NCBI GenBank assembly: GCA_900759105.1
Contig: CAAETY010000008.1
Span: forward strand, 1 to 16,724
Length of the DNA: 16,724 bases
Reading direction: 5' to 3'
Source: Peptococcaceae bacterium
GTDB taxonomy: Bacteria > Bacillota > Peptococcia > Peptococcales > Peptococcaceae
The notes under the pieces are model-generated. The model was not told where the DNA came from and did not search any database. It saw only the letters and a list, made by a program, of their open reading frames with translations. Below, piece after piece: positions 1 to 7,035 of the stretch (position 1 is its first letter; every line of letters begins with the position of its first letter). Position numbers and translations under genes: made by a program.

Positions 1-74
1 AGAATGATACCATATATTCCGCGCAAAGAAAGATTTACTGATTGATACAGAGATAGACAAAGGAAATTGCAGAT

Positions 75-359
75 ATGGATATTCACAAAAACTTGGATCA
101 GACCACAGAACTGGACATTGCACGGAACGATCTGGCAGTGGAAAAGAAGCTGGTTGCCTGTATTGAAAACCTTGTCATGAACGATGACTTCACAGCGGCG
201 GTCAACTCCGTGCTGACGACTATCTTCGAACATTACGATGTGGATCGTACCTACTTTGTCAGTGTCGGCGGCAATGATATCTTTCAATATTGCTTAAGCT
301 GTTCTGGTGCATTGGGTGTCTCTCTGAGCAAAAAATCCACATCGCACGCTTTTGTATAA
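75..359 (+). pseudogene. Truncated GAF-domain signalling protein (N-terminal fragment)
   Basis: The 94-residue frame begins with an ATG behind a plausible AAAGGA ribosome binding site. Residues about 20-65 (ending in a YDVDRTYF-like strand) resemble the start of the GAF domain that precedes GGDEF/EAL modules in clostridial cyclic-di-GMP proteins. The similarity fades after about residue 65, and the frame stops at 359 with no GGDEF, EAL or kinase domain after it. Proteins of this kind are usually several hundred residues long, so I read it as the surviving 5' end of a deleted or rearranged gene. The family is recognised from sequence style only. A short stand-alone GAF-like sensor is possible but less likely, because a complete GAF fold needs about 140 residues. 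Confidence 0.5.
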
Positions 360-385
360 TAATGCGTGTATTTTTTGAAAGTATA

Positions 386-414
386 TTGTAATTTAAAAAG
401 CACTGCGCTATAAT
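386..414 (+). promoter_or_regulatory. Sigma-A promoter of an orphan transcript
   Basis: The -35 box TTGTAA (386-391) and the perfect -10 box TATAAT (409-414) are separated by exactly 17 bp. The predicted transcript start is near 421. No open reading frame of recognisable quality follows before the terminator at 607-654. Confidence 0.6.
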
Positions 415-420
415 ATCAAT

Positions 421-654
421 ACAGTTTGGTTTTGCGTCAATCTATCACTCGCGACAACCACATGACAACAGGATTTATGATGCACCATAATTCTTGGATA
501 ACTAAAACACTCACGATACCACAGAACGAATCGCCATAGCTTATCTGTTTAGTATTTGCTTCTGGGGAGCGAGTGGGAATAATCGTATAAGTCAGTATAA
601 ATTGTTAAATGCCTCCAATCATTTGGAAACAAATGGTTGGGGGCATTTCTTTTA
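421..654 (+). ncRNA. Candidate small non-coding RNA, unassigned
   Basis: This is the stretch between a consensus promoter (386-414) and a strong terminator (607-654), about 230 nt without a convincing gene. It has complementary segments: CACTCGC (446-452) with GCGAGTG (569-575) as a long-range closing stem; ACTAAAACA (501-509) with TGTTTAGT (546-553) with one bulged A; CGAT (514-517) with ATCG (530-533); and TTATG (475-479) with CATAA (486-490). I do not recognise it as 6S RNA, SRP RNA, RNase P or a known riboswitch. Everything from 360 to 832 is otherwise gene-free. It could instead be a leftover promoter and terminator around a deleted gene. Confidence 0.4.
607..654 (+). terminator. Strong intrinsic terminator with GAAA tetraloop
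   Basis: A 19-nt arm (607-625) faces its near-perfect complement (630-648, a few G-U pairs) around a GAAA loop. A CTTTT tail follows on the plus strand. Confidence 0.8.
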
Positions 655-717
655 CCAGAATGTATGTGAAAGTGTGAATGCTTTGGTTAGTATAGTTGGT
701 GCGTTACGTTCAAAACG

Positions 718-774
718 AAACACGAGCATGTCTTTATTTTGTATTTACATACAGAATGAGGCATGCTCGTGTTT
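718..774 (-). terminator. Terminator of the ferredoxin-hcp operon
   Basis: A perfect 13-bp inverted repeat, AAACACGAGCATG (718-730) and CATGCTCGTGTTT (762-774), has a 31-nt loop that contains a smaller TGTAT/ATACA hairpin. Read on the minus strand, it lies about 60 nt past the hcp stop codon and is followed by TTTCGTTTTG. It may work in both directions. Confidence 0.65.
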
Positions 775-832
775 CAATATTCATTTTTGCGTACTGTATC
801 GTCGATGTGGCAGTAGCAAGCGACAATACGGA

Positions 833-2419
833 TTATAGATTGCCTAGAATAGCTTTCAGGTCTTCTTCAGGGGTGGTAATAGGGGCGATGTTGAATTGCT
901 CAACGAGGAAGTTCAGTATGTTGGGAGATAGGAACGCAGGCAGAGAGGGGCCGAGGCGGATATTTTTGATGCCAAGGTGTAACAGGGTCAGCAGGATACA
1001 AACTGCTTTTTGCTCATACCAGCTAAGAACAAAGCTTAAAGGCAAGTCATTGACATTGCATTCAAAGGCAGTAGCCAAAGCCGTGGCGATTTGAATGGCA
1101 GAGTAAGCATCGTTGCATTGACCGATGTCAAGTAGTCGAGGCAGATTGCCAATAGTCCCCAGATTCAGGTCATTGAAGCGATACTTGCCACAGGCAAGGG
1201 TTAACACGATGCTATCCGCTGGTGTCTGCTTCACGAACTCGGTGTAATAGTTTCTGCCGGGTTTTGCACCGTCACATCCGGCAACCAAAAAGAAATGCTT
1301 AATAGCACCGGTCTTTACGGCATCAATCACTGTATCGACAACGTGCATTACGGTGTTTCTGGCGAAGCCGGTCATTACGGTTGTGCCATTGTTGATGCCG
1401 GGAAAAGTGGTATCCTCATCGAACCCACCCAACGATAACGCTTTCTCAATAATAGGTGTGAAGTCCTTTTCCGCACCGATGTGGCAAATACCGGGATAGG
1501 CAACAACTTCGGTGGTAAACATACGATTTGCATCGTTTTCTTTGGGTGGCATTAAGCAGTTCGTGGTGAACAAAATAGGTGCCGGAAGATTTGCAAATTC
1601 CTTCTGCTGATTCTGCCAAGCGGTGCCGAAGTTGCCCTTCAGATGCGGGTACTTCTTTAACTCGGGATAAGCGTGAGCAGGCAACATTTCACCGTGGGTG
1701 TAGATGTTGATGCCTTTCCCGGCCGTTTGCTCCAATAAGCATTTTAAGTCGTAAAGGTCATGGCCGGTGATGACGATGAAGGGTCCCTTTTCCACGGTCA
1801 GACTGACGGCGGTTGGTTCGGGATGACCAAAGGTTTCGGTATTGGCTTTGTCCAGCATGGCCATACACGTAAGGTTTATTTCGCCAACTTCCAGCACGAT
1901 GGGCAGCAGTTCTTCGATTCCCCAATCATCCCTGCCAATGGCACATAGCGCCTTGCACAAAAATCGATGGATGGATTCGTCTTTGTAACCCAGCACGGCG
2001 GCGTGATATGCATAGGCGGCAACACCACGGATACCGAATAAAATCAGGGATTTGAGAGAACGGATGTCTTCATCGGCATGCCATAGCGTATTCATGTCGT
2101 AATCGATAGATTCGGCGGTATACTGGACGCATTGAGGCATAAGCTTTTGCTTTTCACACTCAACCCGCTCTATGATTGCCAGCAAGGCATCGTTATCAAA
2201 ATTTACATTGGTCAAAGTGCTGAATAAGCCTTCGATAATGACGGAAGCGGCGGAATCGCTGACAATATGGTTATTATCATCGGTGGCACGTGCCAGTCCA
2301 ATCAGGCTACCTGTCAGCTTATCTTGAAGTGCTGCTGTATCAGCCTTTTTACCACATACACCCATTGCTCCTGTGCAACCGGTGCATTTTGCGGTTTGTT
2401 CACATTGAAAACAAAACAT
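833..2419 (-). CDS. hcp: Hybrid cluster protein (hydroxylamine / nitric oxide reductase)
   Basis: This 528-residue protein is a full-length Hcp. It reduces NO or hydroxylamine with a hybrid [4Fe-2O-2S] cluster in the cytoplasm and is a known nitrosative-stress enzyme of anaerobes. The N-terminal cluster motif is C3-x2-C6-x8-C15-x6-C22. By alignment to the known Desulfovibrio ligands, the hybrid-cluster residues are H220 (GHDLYDL), E244 (HGEMLPAH), C288 (TTNC), C382 (AGC), C410 (LACG), C435 (IGQC) and E469 (WYEQK); none is missing. I chose the ATG at 2419 because AAAGGAG lies 8 nt upstream; a TTG at 2425 is in frame but sits too close to that site. It is the second gene of an operon with the ferredoxin gene, 13 nt downstream of its stop. 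The promoter lies upstream of the ferredoxin gene. Confidence 0.97.
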   Translation of the reverse strand: MFCFQCEQTAKCTGCTGAMGVCGKKADTAALQDKLTGSLIGLARATDDNNHIVSDSAASVIIEGLFSTLTNVNFDNDALLAIIERVECEKQKLMPQCVQYTAESIDYDMNTLWHADEDIRSLKSLILFGIRGVAAYAYHAAVLGYKDESIHRFLCKALCAIGRDDWGIEELLPIVLEVGEINLTCMAMLDKANTETFGHPEPTAVSLTVEKGPFIVITGHDLYDLKCLLEQTAGKGINIYTHGEMLPAHAYPELKKYPHLKGNFGTAWQNQQKEFANLPAPILFTTNCLMPPKENDANRMFTTEVVAYPGICHIGAEKDFTPIIEKALSLGGFDEDTTFPGINNGTTVMTGFARNTVMHVVDTVIDAVKTGAIKHFFLVAGCDGAKPGRNYYTEFVKQTPADSIVLTLACGKYRFNDLNLGTIGNLPRLLDIGQCNDAYSAIQIATALATAFECNVNDLPLSFVLSWYEQKAVCILLTLLHLGIKNIRLGPSLPAFLSPNILNFLVEQFNIAPITTPEEDLKAILGNL

Positions 2420-2432
2420 GATCAATTCTCCT

Positions 2433-3119
2433 TTACTTGATGATAAATCCGTCGGGACTGATGGTTACGATACGAAGCGGAATATCCTTGCCGCTTTGCT
2501 TGATGGCAGTTGCAACAGCATGACTGAGGCCGCCACAACAAGGTACAGTCATTCGGACAACGGTGATAGTACGGATGTTGTTGGTTTTGAAAATAACCGA
2601 AAGCTTTTCAGCGTAGTCTATGGCATCCAGTTTTGGGCAGCCGATCATAGTAATGTGTTTTTTCATAAAATCATGGTGGAAATTGCCATAGGAAAAGGCC
2701 GTACAATCGGCGGCAATTAGCAAATCTGCATCGTTGAAGTAAGGTGCATGAGGTGGTAACAGTTTAATTTGCACCGGGAAGTTGGCCAACTCGCTAGGCA
2801 CAGATACATCGCCATTATGGTGGCCACGGTAAACCGTTTGGCTGGTAGCGTTGGAACAAGCGCCGGAAAGCGAAGCCTCTTTGGCGCGCTTTGCAGCTAA
2901 TACAGCAACCTCATCGTAGGCAAGTGCTTCTCGCTCTTCGAAGGAGATGGCATTCATGGGACAAGCAGGGAGACAATCTCCCAAGCCGTCGCAGTAGTCT
3001 TCGTGCAGAAGCGTGGCCTTACCATTTATAAGACCAATTGCCCCCTCGTGGCAGGCATCGGCGCACAGACCGCATCCGTTGCATTTTGCTTCATCAATAG
3101 TAATAATTTTTCGGATCAT
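2433..3119 (-). CDS. 4Fe-4S ferredoxin-type protein, electron partner of Hcp
   Basis: This is a 228-residue protein with a two-cluster ferredoxin head. The first motif is complete (C13-x2-C16-x2-C19-x3-C23). The second reads CDGLGDCLPACP (C43, C49, C53) and lacks one cysteine of the usual four; from memory this is common in this family. The C-terminal two-thirds is a separate domain of unknown function ending in a VPCCGG motif near residues 192-197, so more cysteines may bind metal or act in redox. It lies directly upstream of hcp, with 13 nt between the genes, and such pairs are common in Clostridia, which suggests it delivers electrons to Hcp (inference). The second ATG (3119) is the better start: GGAGG is 7 nt before it, whereas the first ATG (3125) almost touches that site. 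Confidence 0.88.
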   Translation of the reverse strand: MIRKIITIDEAKCNGCGLCADACHEGAIGLINGKATLLHEDYCDGLGDCLPACPMNAISFEEREALAYDEVAVLAAKRAKEASLSGACSNATSQTVYRGHHNGDVSVPSELANFPVQIKLLPPHAPYFNDADLLIAADCTAFSYGNFHHDFMKKHITMIGCPKLDAIDYAEKLSVIFKTNNIRTITVVRMTVPCCGGLSHAVATAIKQSGKDIPLRIVTISPDGFIIK

Positions 3120-3144
3120 GGTCATTCCTCCAATCTCTGTTTTG

Positions 3145-3157
3145 TGCCGTTATCATA
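3145..3157 (-). promoter_or_regulatory. Promoter (-10 and predicted start) of ferredoxin-hcp
   Basis: On the minus strand TATGAT (3157-3152) is a good -10 box. The hexamer 17 bp upstream is CATCAT, a very poor -35, so the promoter should need an activator. The predicted start is an A at 3145, giving a 25-nt leader to the ATG at 3119. Confidence 0.6.
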
Positions 3158-3178
3158 TCAGATAAAAGCCAACAATGA

Positions 3179-3194
3179 TGTTGCAAAAGTCACA
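3179..3194 (-). promoter_or_regulatory. Crp/Fnr-type (HcpR-like) operator of ferredoxin-hcp
   Basis: The plus strand reads TGTTGCAAAAGTCACA, an imperfect palindrome of the form GTTGC-N4-GTCAC. It matches the site at 4046-4061 in all but two central bases. Its centre (3186.5) is 41.5 bp from the predicted start at 3145, the classic class II activator position. The 5-4-5 layout resembles the GTAAC-N4-GTTAC motif that I recall being proposed for clostridial HcpR. Confidence 0.65.
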
Positions 3195-3196
3195 TA

Positions 3197-3234
3197 AAAA
3201 GCCGTTAATAGAAATTTTCCTATTAACGGCTTTT
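3197..3234 (-). terminator. Terminator of the Crp/Fnr regulator gene
   Basis: A perfect 15-bp stem (3197-3211 with 3220-3234) has an 8-nt loop. On the minus strand it ends in CTTTTTATG, about 110 nt past the regulator stop codon. It lies directly upstream of the operator at 3179-3194, so regulator transcripts end before the ferredoxin-hcp promoter. Confidence 0.8.
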
Positions 3235-3345
3235 GGCTAAAAATTAATCTTGGAAGTGTTACTCTTTTTTGTAGCGCTAGGATGTATAGCTATCAAAGGT
3301 TTGCGCTATTCGTTGATGTATGTATCAAATGAAAACGACCCATCA

Positions 3346-4002
3346 TTATAGGATTCGGAAGCAATTTTTGTCGTAGTCAATCAATCCATCTGCTTTCATT
3401 TTCACCAGTTCTCGAGTCAAGGCACTGCGGTCGACGCAGAGATATTCTGCCAGTTCAACTCTGCCAAGTGGAATTTCAAAATAACGGGATTGTTGAGCCT
3501 GTGCTTGGATGGAGAGATAGGCCAGCAATTTTTCCCGGATGGAGCGTTTGGATACCACCTCGACCTTGCGTATCAAATCACGATTTTTTTGGGCAATAAT
3601 AGTAACCATGTTCTCAATGAGTTGATGGTGAAACACGCATGCCATGGTGCAGCTGTGCATGACACGGTCAAAAGGGATAAAGAGAATTTGGGCATCCTCC
3701 GATACCAGAAAGGTAACAACAGATTGATTATTATTGCCACAGACGAAGGTTTCACCGAACAGATCGTTTTGGCATATTCGTACCAATAGGGTCTTATTTC
3801 CCCAAAGGTCTTCTTTGATCATATCCACGGCGCCGGAAATAATGATACCAATGTGCTTGATATTCTCATCCTCAAAAGCCACAATATCTCCCTTGTGGAA
3901 GGTACCAATATGATAACCGATGCAACCAAGCATGGTTTTACAATCTTCGGGACTTATTCCGGCGAACAAGGGGGAATGCACCTTGTGCAACATATCGTTC
4001 AT
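3346..4002 (-). CDS. hcpR: Crp/Fnr family transcription regulator, probable HcpR
   Basis: This 218-residue protein has the Crp/Fnr layout: a cyclic-nucleotide-binding-like beta-barrel at about residues 15-125, a long dimer helix, and a C-terminal winged helix-turn-helix (GRVELAEYLCVDRSALTREL) that would bind DNA. It lacks the N-terminal cysteine cluster of true FNR. Its place next to ferredoxin-hcp, and the operator shared by both promoters, point to HcpR, the NO-responsive activator of hcp known in anaerobes. The symbol is an inference from context. The ATG at 4002 is chosen because AAGGAGG lies 8 nt upstream; longer versions starting at 4053 would begin inside the operator. The gene is followed by its own terminator and appears autoregulated. 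Confidence 0.85.
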   Translation of the reverse strand: MNDMLHKVHSPLFAGISPEDCKTMLGCIGYHIGTFHKGDIVAFEDENIKHIGIIISGAVDMIKEDLWGNKTLLVRICQNDLFGETFVCGNNNQSVVTFLVSEDAQILFIPFDRVMHSCTMACVFHHQLIENMVTIIAQKNRDLIRKVEVVSKRSIREKLLAYLSIQAQAQQSRYFEIPLGRVELAEYLCVDRSALTRELVKMKADGLIDYDKNCFRIL

Positions 4003-4024
4003 AACTATCGCCTCCTTGCGTCCC

Positions 4025-4053
4025 ATTGTATAACGTAGATAACGATGTTGCAA
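4025..4053 (-). promoter_or_regulatory. Promoter of the Crp/Fnr regulator
   Basis: On the minus strand the -35 box is TTGCAA (4053-4048), followed by a 17-bp spacer and TACAAT (4030-4025). The -35 box lies entirely inside the operator at 4046-4061, a layout that suggests self-repression. The predicted start is near 4018. Confidence 0.55.
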
Positions 4054-4061
4054 TTGTCACA
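4046..4061 (-). promoter_or_regulatory. HcpR-like operator over the regulator's own -35 box
   Basis: The plus strand reads TGTTGCAATTGTCACA, identical to the ferredoxin-hcp operator except for two central bases; the flanking GATG and final T are also shared. It overlaps the -35 box of the regulator gene. Confidence 0.65.
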
Positions 4062-4259
4062 TTTAGAAAGTAGAGTATGAATAGTTTTCAAATACCCGTG
4101 GTGGAACAGCTTAGAAGATGTGGCCGTCACCAAAGGCAGAAAATCAGTGATACCTTCGATTATGATACAGGTCGAAGAAACATAGTCTCATGGCTATGGA
4201 TGTGTAATTATTGAAATGATTTATACTGTAGGTGAAGGTGTTATTGGTAGCGCTTATTG

Positions 4260-4268
4260 TGCTATACT
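4260..4268 (+). promoter_or_regulatory. Extended -10 promoter of the alpha/beta hydrolase
   Basis: TGC followed by TATACT forms an extended -10 element about 36 nt before the hydrolase ATG. No good -35 is present at 17 bp. The rest of 4063-4259 holds nothing I recognise; a 45-codon frame at 4077-4214 has no ribosome binding site. Confidence 0.45.
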
Positions 4269-4303
4269 TTGTAGGAGAAAGAAGTGTGTATAGAGGACGA
4301 TGA

Positions 4304-5264
4304 ATGCGGGAGTTGGTGGGAATGAGAAGGGAATCGTTTTCTTTTTACGGTGCCGGTGAGATGGCATTTCACGGCACGATTTGGATGCCGGATGCGGCGC
4401 GTCCACGTTTGGTGGTGCAGGTAGCGCATGGCATGACAGAGCATATTGGGCGCTATGAGAAGCTGGCCGAAGCGGTAACGGCGCATGGGATGGCTTTGGC
4501 CGGGTATGATTTGCGTGGGCATGGACAAAACAATTGTAAGGGAAAGTGTGCGTCTTTTGGAGAAGGTGGCTGGGAAGCTTCGCTTTATGATATGCACATG
4601 TGCCATCAAGTATTGCGCAAGCGTTACAGGGATGTGCCACAGGTGTTTTTGGGCTTTTCTTTGGGCTCGTTTTTGCTTCGAGATTATTTAAGTGTGTATA
4701 ATACCTCCTGTGCCGGGGTGATTCTTATGGGCACCGGCACGCAACCAAATGCGGTGCTTGGTGCGCTCAAGCTGTTGGTAAAAGGCCAGATTAAGAAGGC
4801 AGGATTTGACAATACCACGCCGTTGGTGCAAAAGCTGTCTTTTGACACCTACAATAAGCCGTTTGCGCCCAATCATTCGACCTGTGATTGGCATCATTAG
4901 TGATGCAGTGGAGGTGGCGCGATATGTGCAGGATCCATTGTGTAAGTCATCAATTTCGAGCGGATTGTTTTGGCAGCTTTTGGATGCGATGCAACGCACA
5001 GGCCGAGCATCAACATACAACCAATGGCCGCAGAACTTGCCGGTATTGTTGTTATCCGGGCGCGATGATCCGGTCGGCAACGGTGGCAAGGGCGTAGAGC
5101 AGGTAGTCAAGCAAATGGAAAAGGCAGGCATGGAGGATTTGCGGATGTTTTTGCTGCCGCATGCGCGTCATGATGTATTGCATGAGGCGGAAAATGGCAT
5201 GGCAGACAAAGCAATGTCTATTATCACAGCATTTTTGGAGCACTGCGCAAAAATCTATGAGTAA
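4304..5264 (+). pseudogene. Alpha/beta hydrolase (monoacylglycerol lipase-like), frameshifted
   Basis: The family is serine hydrolases resembling monoacylglycerol lipase or lysophospholipase. The first frame (4304-4900) carries the oxyanion region VAHGMTEHIGRY, the DLRGHG motif and the nucleophile elbow GFSLGS (Ser119), and ends abnormally after CDWHH. The frame then shifts: SDAVEVARYV, the acid strand LLSGRDDPVG and the catalytic histidine region HARHD continue in another frame to 5264. Removing a single C at 4892 joins both parts into CDWIISDAVEVARYV and gives about 319 residues, the normal length for the family. All three catalytic residues survive, so this is either a recent mutation or a base-calling error. 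The ATG at 4304 has GAGG 7 nt upstream; the ATG at 4322 is an alternative. No signal peptide is seen. Confidence 0.85.
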
Positions 5265-5265
5265 G

Positions 5266-5294
5266 TTGCAAAAGTTGGCGTAATATGGTCTAAT
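5266..5294 (+). promoter_or_regulatory. Promoter of the riboswitch-controlled oxidoreductase
   Basis: TTGCAA (5266-5271), a 17-bp spacer and TCTAAT (5289-5294) predict a start near G5301, at the base of the riboswitch P1 stem. The -35 lies in GTTGCAAAAGT, which matches the left part of the HcpR-like operator. Confidence 0.45.
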
Positions 5295-5299
5295 ATAGA

Positions 5300-5363
5300 T
5301 GTTATATAAGCTTATGATTGGATAAGCGTTTCTACAAACTACCGTAAATAGTTGACTATAACA
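5300..5363 (+). ncRNA. Purine riboswitch aptamer, guanine class
   Basis: All core parts of the purine aptamer are present. P1 is TGTTATA (5300-5306) with TATAACA (5357-5363). P2 is GCTTAT (5310-5315) with ATAAGC (5322-5327), with loop GATTGG. J2/3 is GTTTCTAC (5328-5335). P3 is AACTA (5337-5341) with TAGTT (5349-5353), with the invariant loop CCGTAAA (5342-5348). J3/1 is GACTAT. The ligand-pairing base (position 74 in xpt numbering) is C5356, which selects guanine or hypoxanthine over adenine. L2 is one base shorter than usual but keeps the GG that pairs with the CC of L3. The downstream platform ends in a terminator at 5409-5453, so guanine should turn the next gene off. Confidence 0.9.
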
Positions 5364-5408
5364 ATGAAAAAAGTTATTTCTGCGGTAGGATAATACTCTC
5401 AAAAATTC

Positions 5409-5453
5409 AAGCTACATTATCAGAGTGAATCCTCGGATGATGTAGCTTTTTTC
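5409..5453 (+). terminator. Riboswitch-controlled terminator (expression platform)
   Basis: A 13-bp stem, 5409-5421 with 5436-5448 (one G-U pair), is followed by a run of six T, 30 nt before the oxidoreductase ATG. ACTCT (5394-5398) can pair with AGAGT in the terminator loop, and GTTAT after the aptamer can pair with the 3' strand of P1, so an antiterminated fold is possible. Confidence 0.75.
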
Positions 5454-5482
5454 TTGCCTGAAATAACAGAGGAGGTTGTATC

Positions 5483-6850
5483 ATGTATGATGTGTTAATT
5501 ATCGGTGCCGGACCAGGCGGTATCTATTCGGCGTATGAGTTGGTAAAGCGTAATCCTGCACTGAAGATAGCGGTATTTGAAGCAGGGCATGCATTGGAAA
5601 AACGACATTGTCCCATAGACGGTGAGCGCATTAATTCCTGCGTAAATTGCCCAAGCTGTTCAATCATGAGTGGTTTTGGTGGGGCAGGGGCTTTTTCTGA
5701 TGGAAAGTTCAATATCACCAATAATTTCGGCGGTACGCTGTATGAATACATTGGCAAGAAGCAAGCACTGGCACTGATGCAATATATTGACGAGATTAAT
5801 ATGGCATACGGTGGTGCGGGTACAAAGCTATATTCTACAGTCGGAAGTAAATTTAAGAAGCTTTGCATGCAAAATGATTTGCACCTTTTGGATGCATCGG
5901 TAAGACATTTAGGAACGGATATTAACTATGTGGTGTTGGAAAATCTGTATGCTTATTTAAAAGATAAGGTGACATTTTATTTTGATACGCCTGTGGCACA
6001 TGTTTATGCGGAAGCGGACGGCTATCGTGCGGTGTGTGCAGGTGGCGATTATGTGGGGAAGCAATGTATCATATCCGTAGGTCGCAGTGGCAGCAAATGG
6101 ATGGAAACAGTGTGCGAAGAGCTGCGTATTTCAACCAAATCCAATCGTGTGGATTTGGGGGTTCGTGTAGAGCTTCCGGCAGAGATTTTTTCTCATTTGA
6201 CAGATGAGCTTTATGAAAGCAAGATTGTATACCGTACACCAAAATACGGTGACAAGGTGCGCACCTTCTGCATGAATCCTAGAGGCGCTGTTGTGAATGA
6301 AAATACCAACGGTATCATTACCGTGAATGGACACAGCTATGATGATCCGGCGTTGCAGACAGAAAATACCAATTTTGCATTGCTAGTGAGCAAGCATTTC
6401 TCCGAGCCGTTTAAGGATTCCAACGGCTATGGCGAATCGATTGCCCGCTTAAGCAATATGCTCGGTGGTGGGGTGATTGTGCAACGTTTTGGTGATTTGA
6501 TTCGTGGGCAACGTTCGACCCAAAAACGCATCGAAGAATCCTTTGTGGTGCCAACGTTGAATGCAACCCCGGGTGATTTAAGTTTGGTGTTGCCGAAACG
6601 TATTTTAGACGGCATCATTGAAATGATTCTGGCCTTGGATAAGGTTGCACCGGGGACTGCCAATGAGGACACCTTGCTCTATGGGGTTGAAGTAAAGTTT
6701 TATAATATGGAGGTTGAGGTGGATGAACACCTTGAAACCGCCCATAAGGGGCTTTATATCATCGGTGACGGCAGTGGCATCACCCATTCTTTGTCACATG
6801 CATCCGCCAGCGGGGTGTATGTAGCAAGACACATTCTCGGTGATATATAA
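5483..6850 (+). CDS. FAD-dependent dehydrogenase, COG2509 type
   Basis: This is a 455-residue cytoplasmic flavoprotein. The N-terminus has a Rossmann FAD site (MYDVLIIGAGPGG, glycines 8, 10, 12, 13) with an acidic residue ending the second strand (VFEAG). A C-terminal strand, GLYIIGDGSGITHSLSHA, closes the FAD site. Residues 43-59 hold four cysteines (C43-x9-C53-x2-C56-x2-C59) just before SGFGGAGAFSDGK, a signature I associate with COG2509. The substrate is not known. GGAGG 7 nt before the ATG supports the start. It stands alone between two terminators under a guanine riboswitch, so a purine-related role is suggested (inference). Confidence 0.85.
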   Translation: MYDVLIIGAGPGGIYSAYELVKRNPALKIAVFEAGHALEKRHCPIDGERINSCVNCPSCSIMSGFGGAGAFSDGKFNITNNFGGTLYEYIGKKQALALMQYIDEINMAYGGAGTKLYSTVGSKFKKLCMQNDLHLLDASVRHLGTDINYVVLENLYAYLKDKVTFYFDTPVAHVYAEADGYRAVCAGGDYVGKQCIISVGRSGSKWMETVCEELRISTKSNRVDLGVRVELPAEIFSHLTDELYESKIVYRTPKYGDKVRTFCMNPRGAVVNENTNGIITVNGHSYDDPALQTENTNFALLVSKHFSEPFKDSNGYGESIARLSNMLGGGVIVQRFGDLIRGQRSTQKRIEESFVVPTLNATPGDLSLVLPKRILDGIIEMILALDKVAPGTANEDTLLYGVEVKFYNMEVEVDEHLETAHKGLYIIGDGSGITHSLSHASASGVYVARHILGDI

Positions 6851-6868
6851 AACAGCGGAAAAAATATA

Positions 6869-6907
6869 AGCACAGTCATTGTAATGGACAATGGCCGTGC
6901 TTTTTTT
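6869..6907 (+). terminator. Terminator of the FAD dehydrogenase gene
   Basis: The stem AGCACAGTCATTGT (6869-6882) pairs with ACAATGGCCGTGCT (6888-6901) with one mismatch and one G-U pair. Seven T follow. Confidence 0.85.
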
Positions 6908-6955
6908 GTATAAGTGCTACAAGATAATGTGAAAATCAACTTAAAACGCTAATTG

Positions 6956-6972
6956 AGTCCAATTTTTTGGAC
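6956..6972 (+). repeat. Small inverted repeat upstream of the exonuclease
   Basis: GTCCAA and TTGGAC face each other around a short T-rich loop about 65 nt before the exonuclease ATG. It could be an operator or a hairpin near the promoter (a TACAAT-like -10 lies at about 6985). The role is unknown. Confidence 0.3.
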
Positions 6973-7035
6973 ACCTCATATTTTACAATAAAGGTGGGAA
7001 GAATAGCAGACTTGATTGAGAAACGAGGTGCTCCA

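Noticed and set aside
696..1094. 132-residue plus-strand frame overlapping the end of hcp
   Set aside because: It is antisense to the hcp 3' end and covers the operon terminator; no ribosome site or family features.
4077..4214. 45-codon frame between the regulator and the hydrolase
   Set aside because: No ribosome binding site, no recognisable sequence, and it starts within the divergent promoter region.
4254..4640. 128- and 115-residue minus-strand frames
   Set aside because: Low-complexity shadows of the hydrolase gene on the opposite strand.
5265..5453. Adenine-class reading of the riboswitch
   Set aside because: The ligand-pairing base is C (GACTAT), not T (GATTAT), which fits guanine or hypoxanthine.
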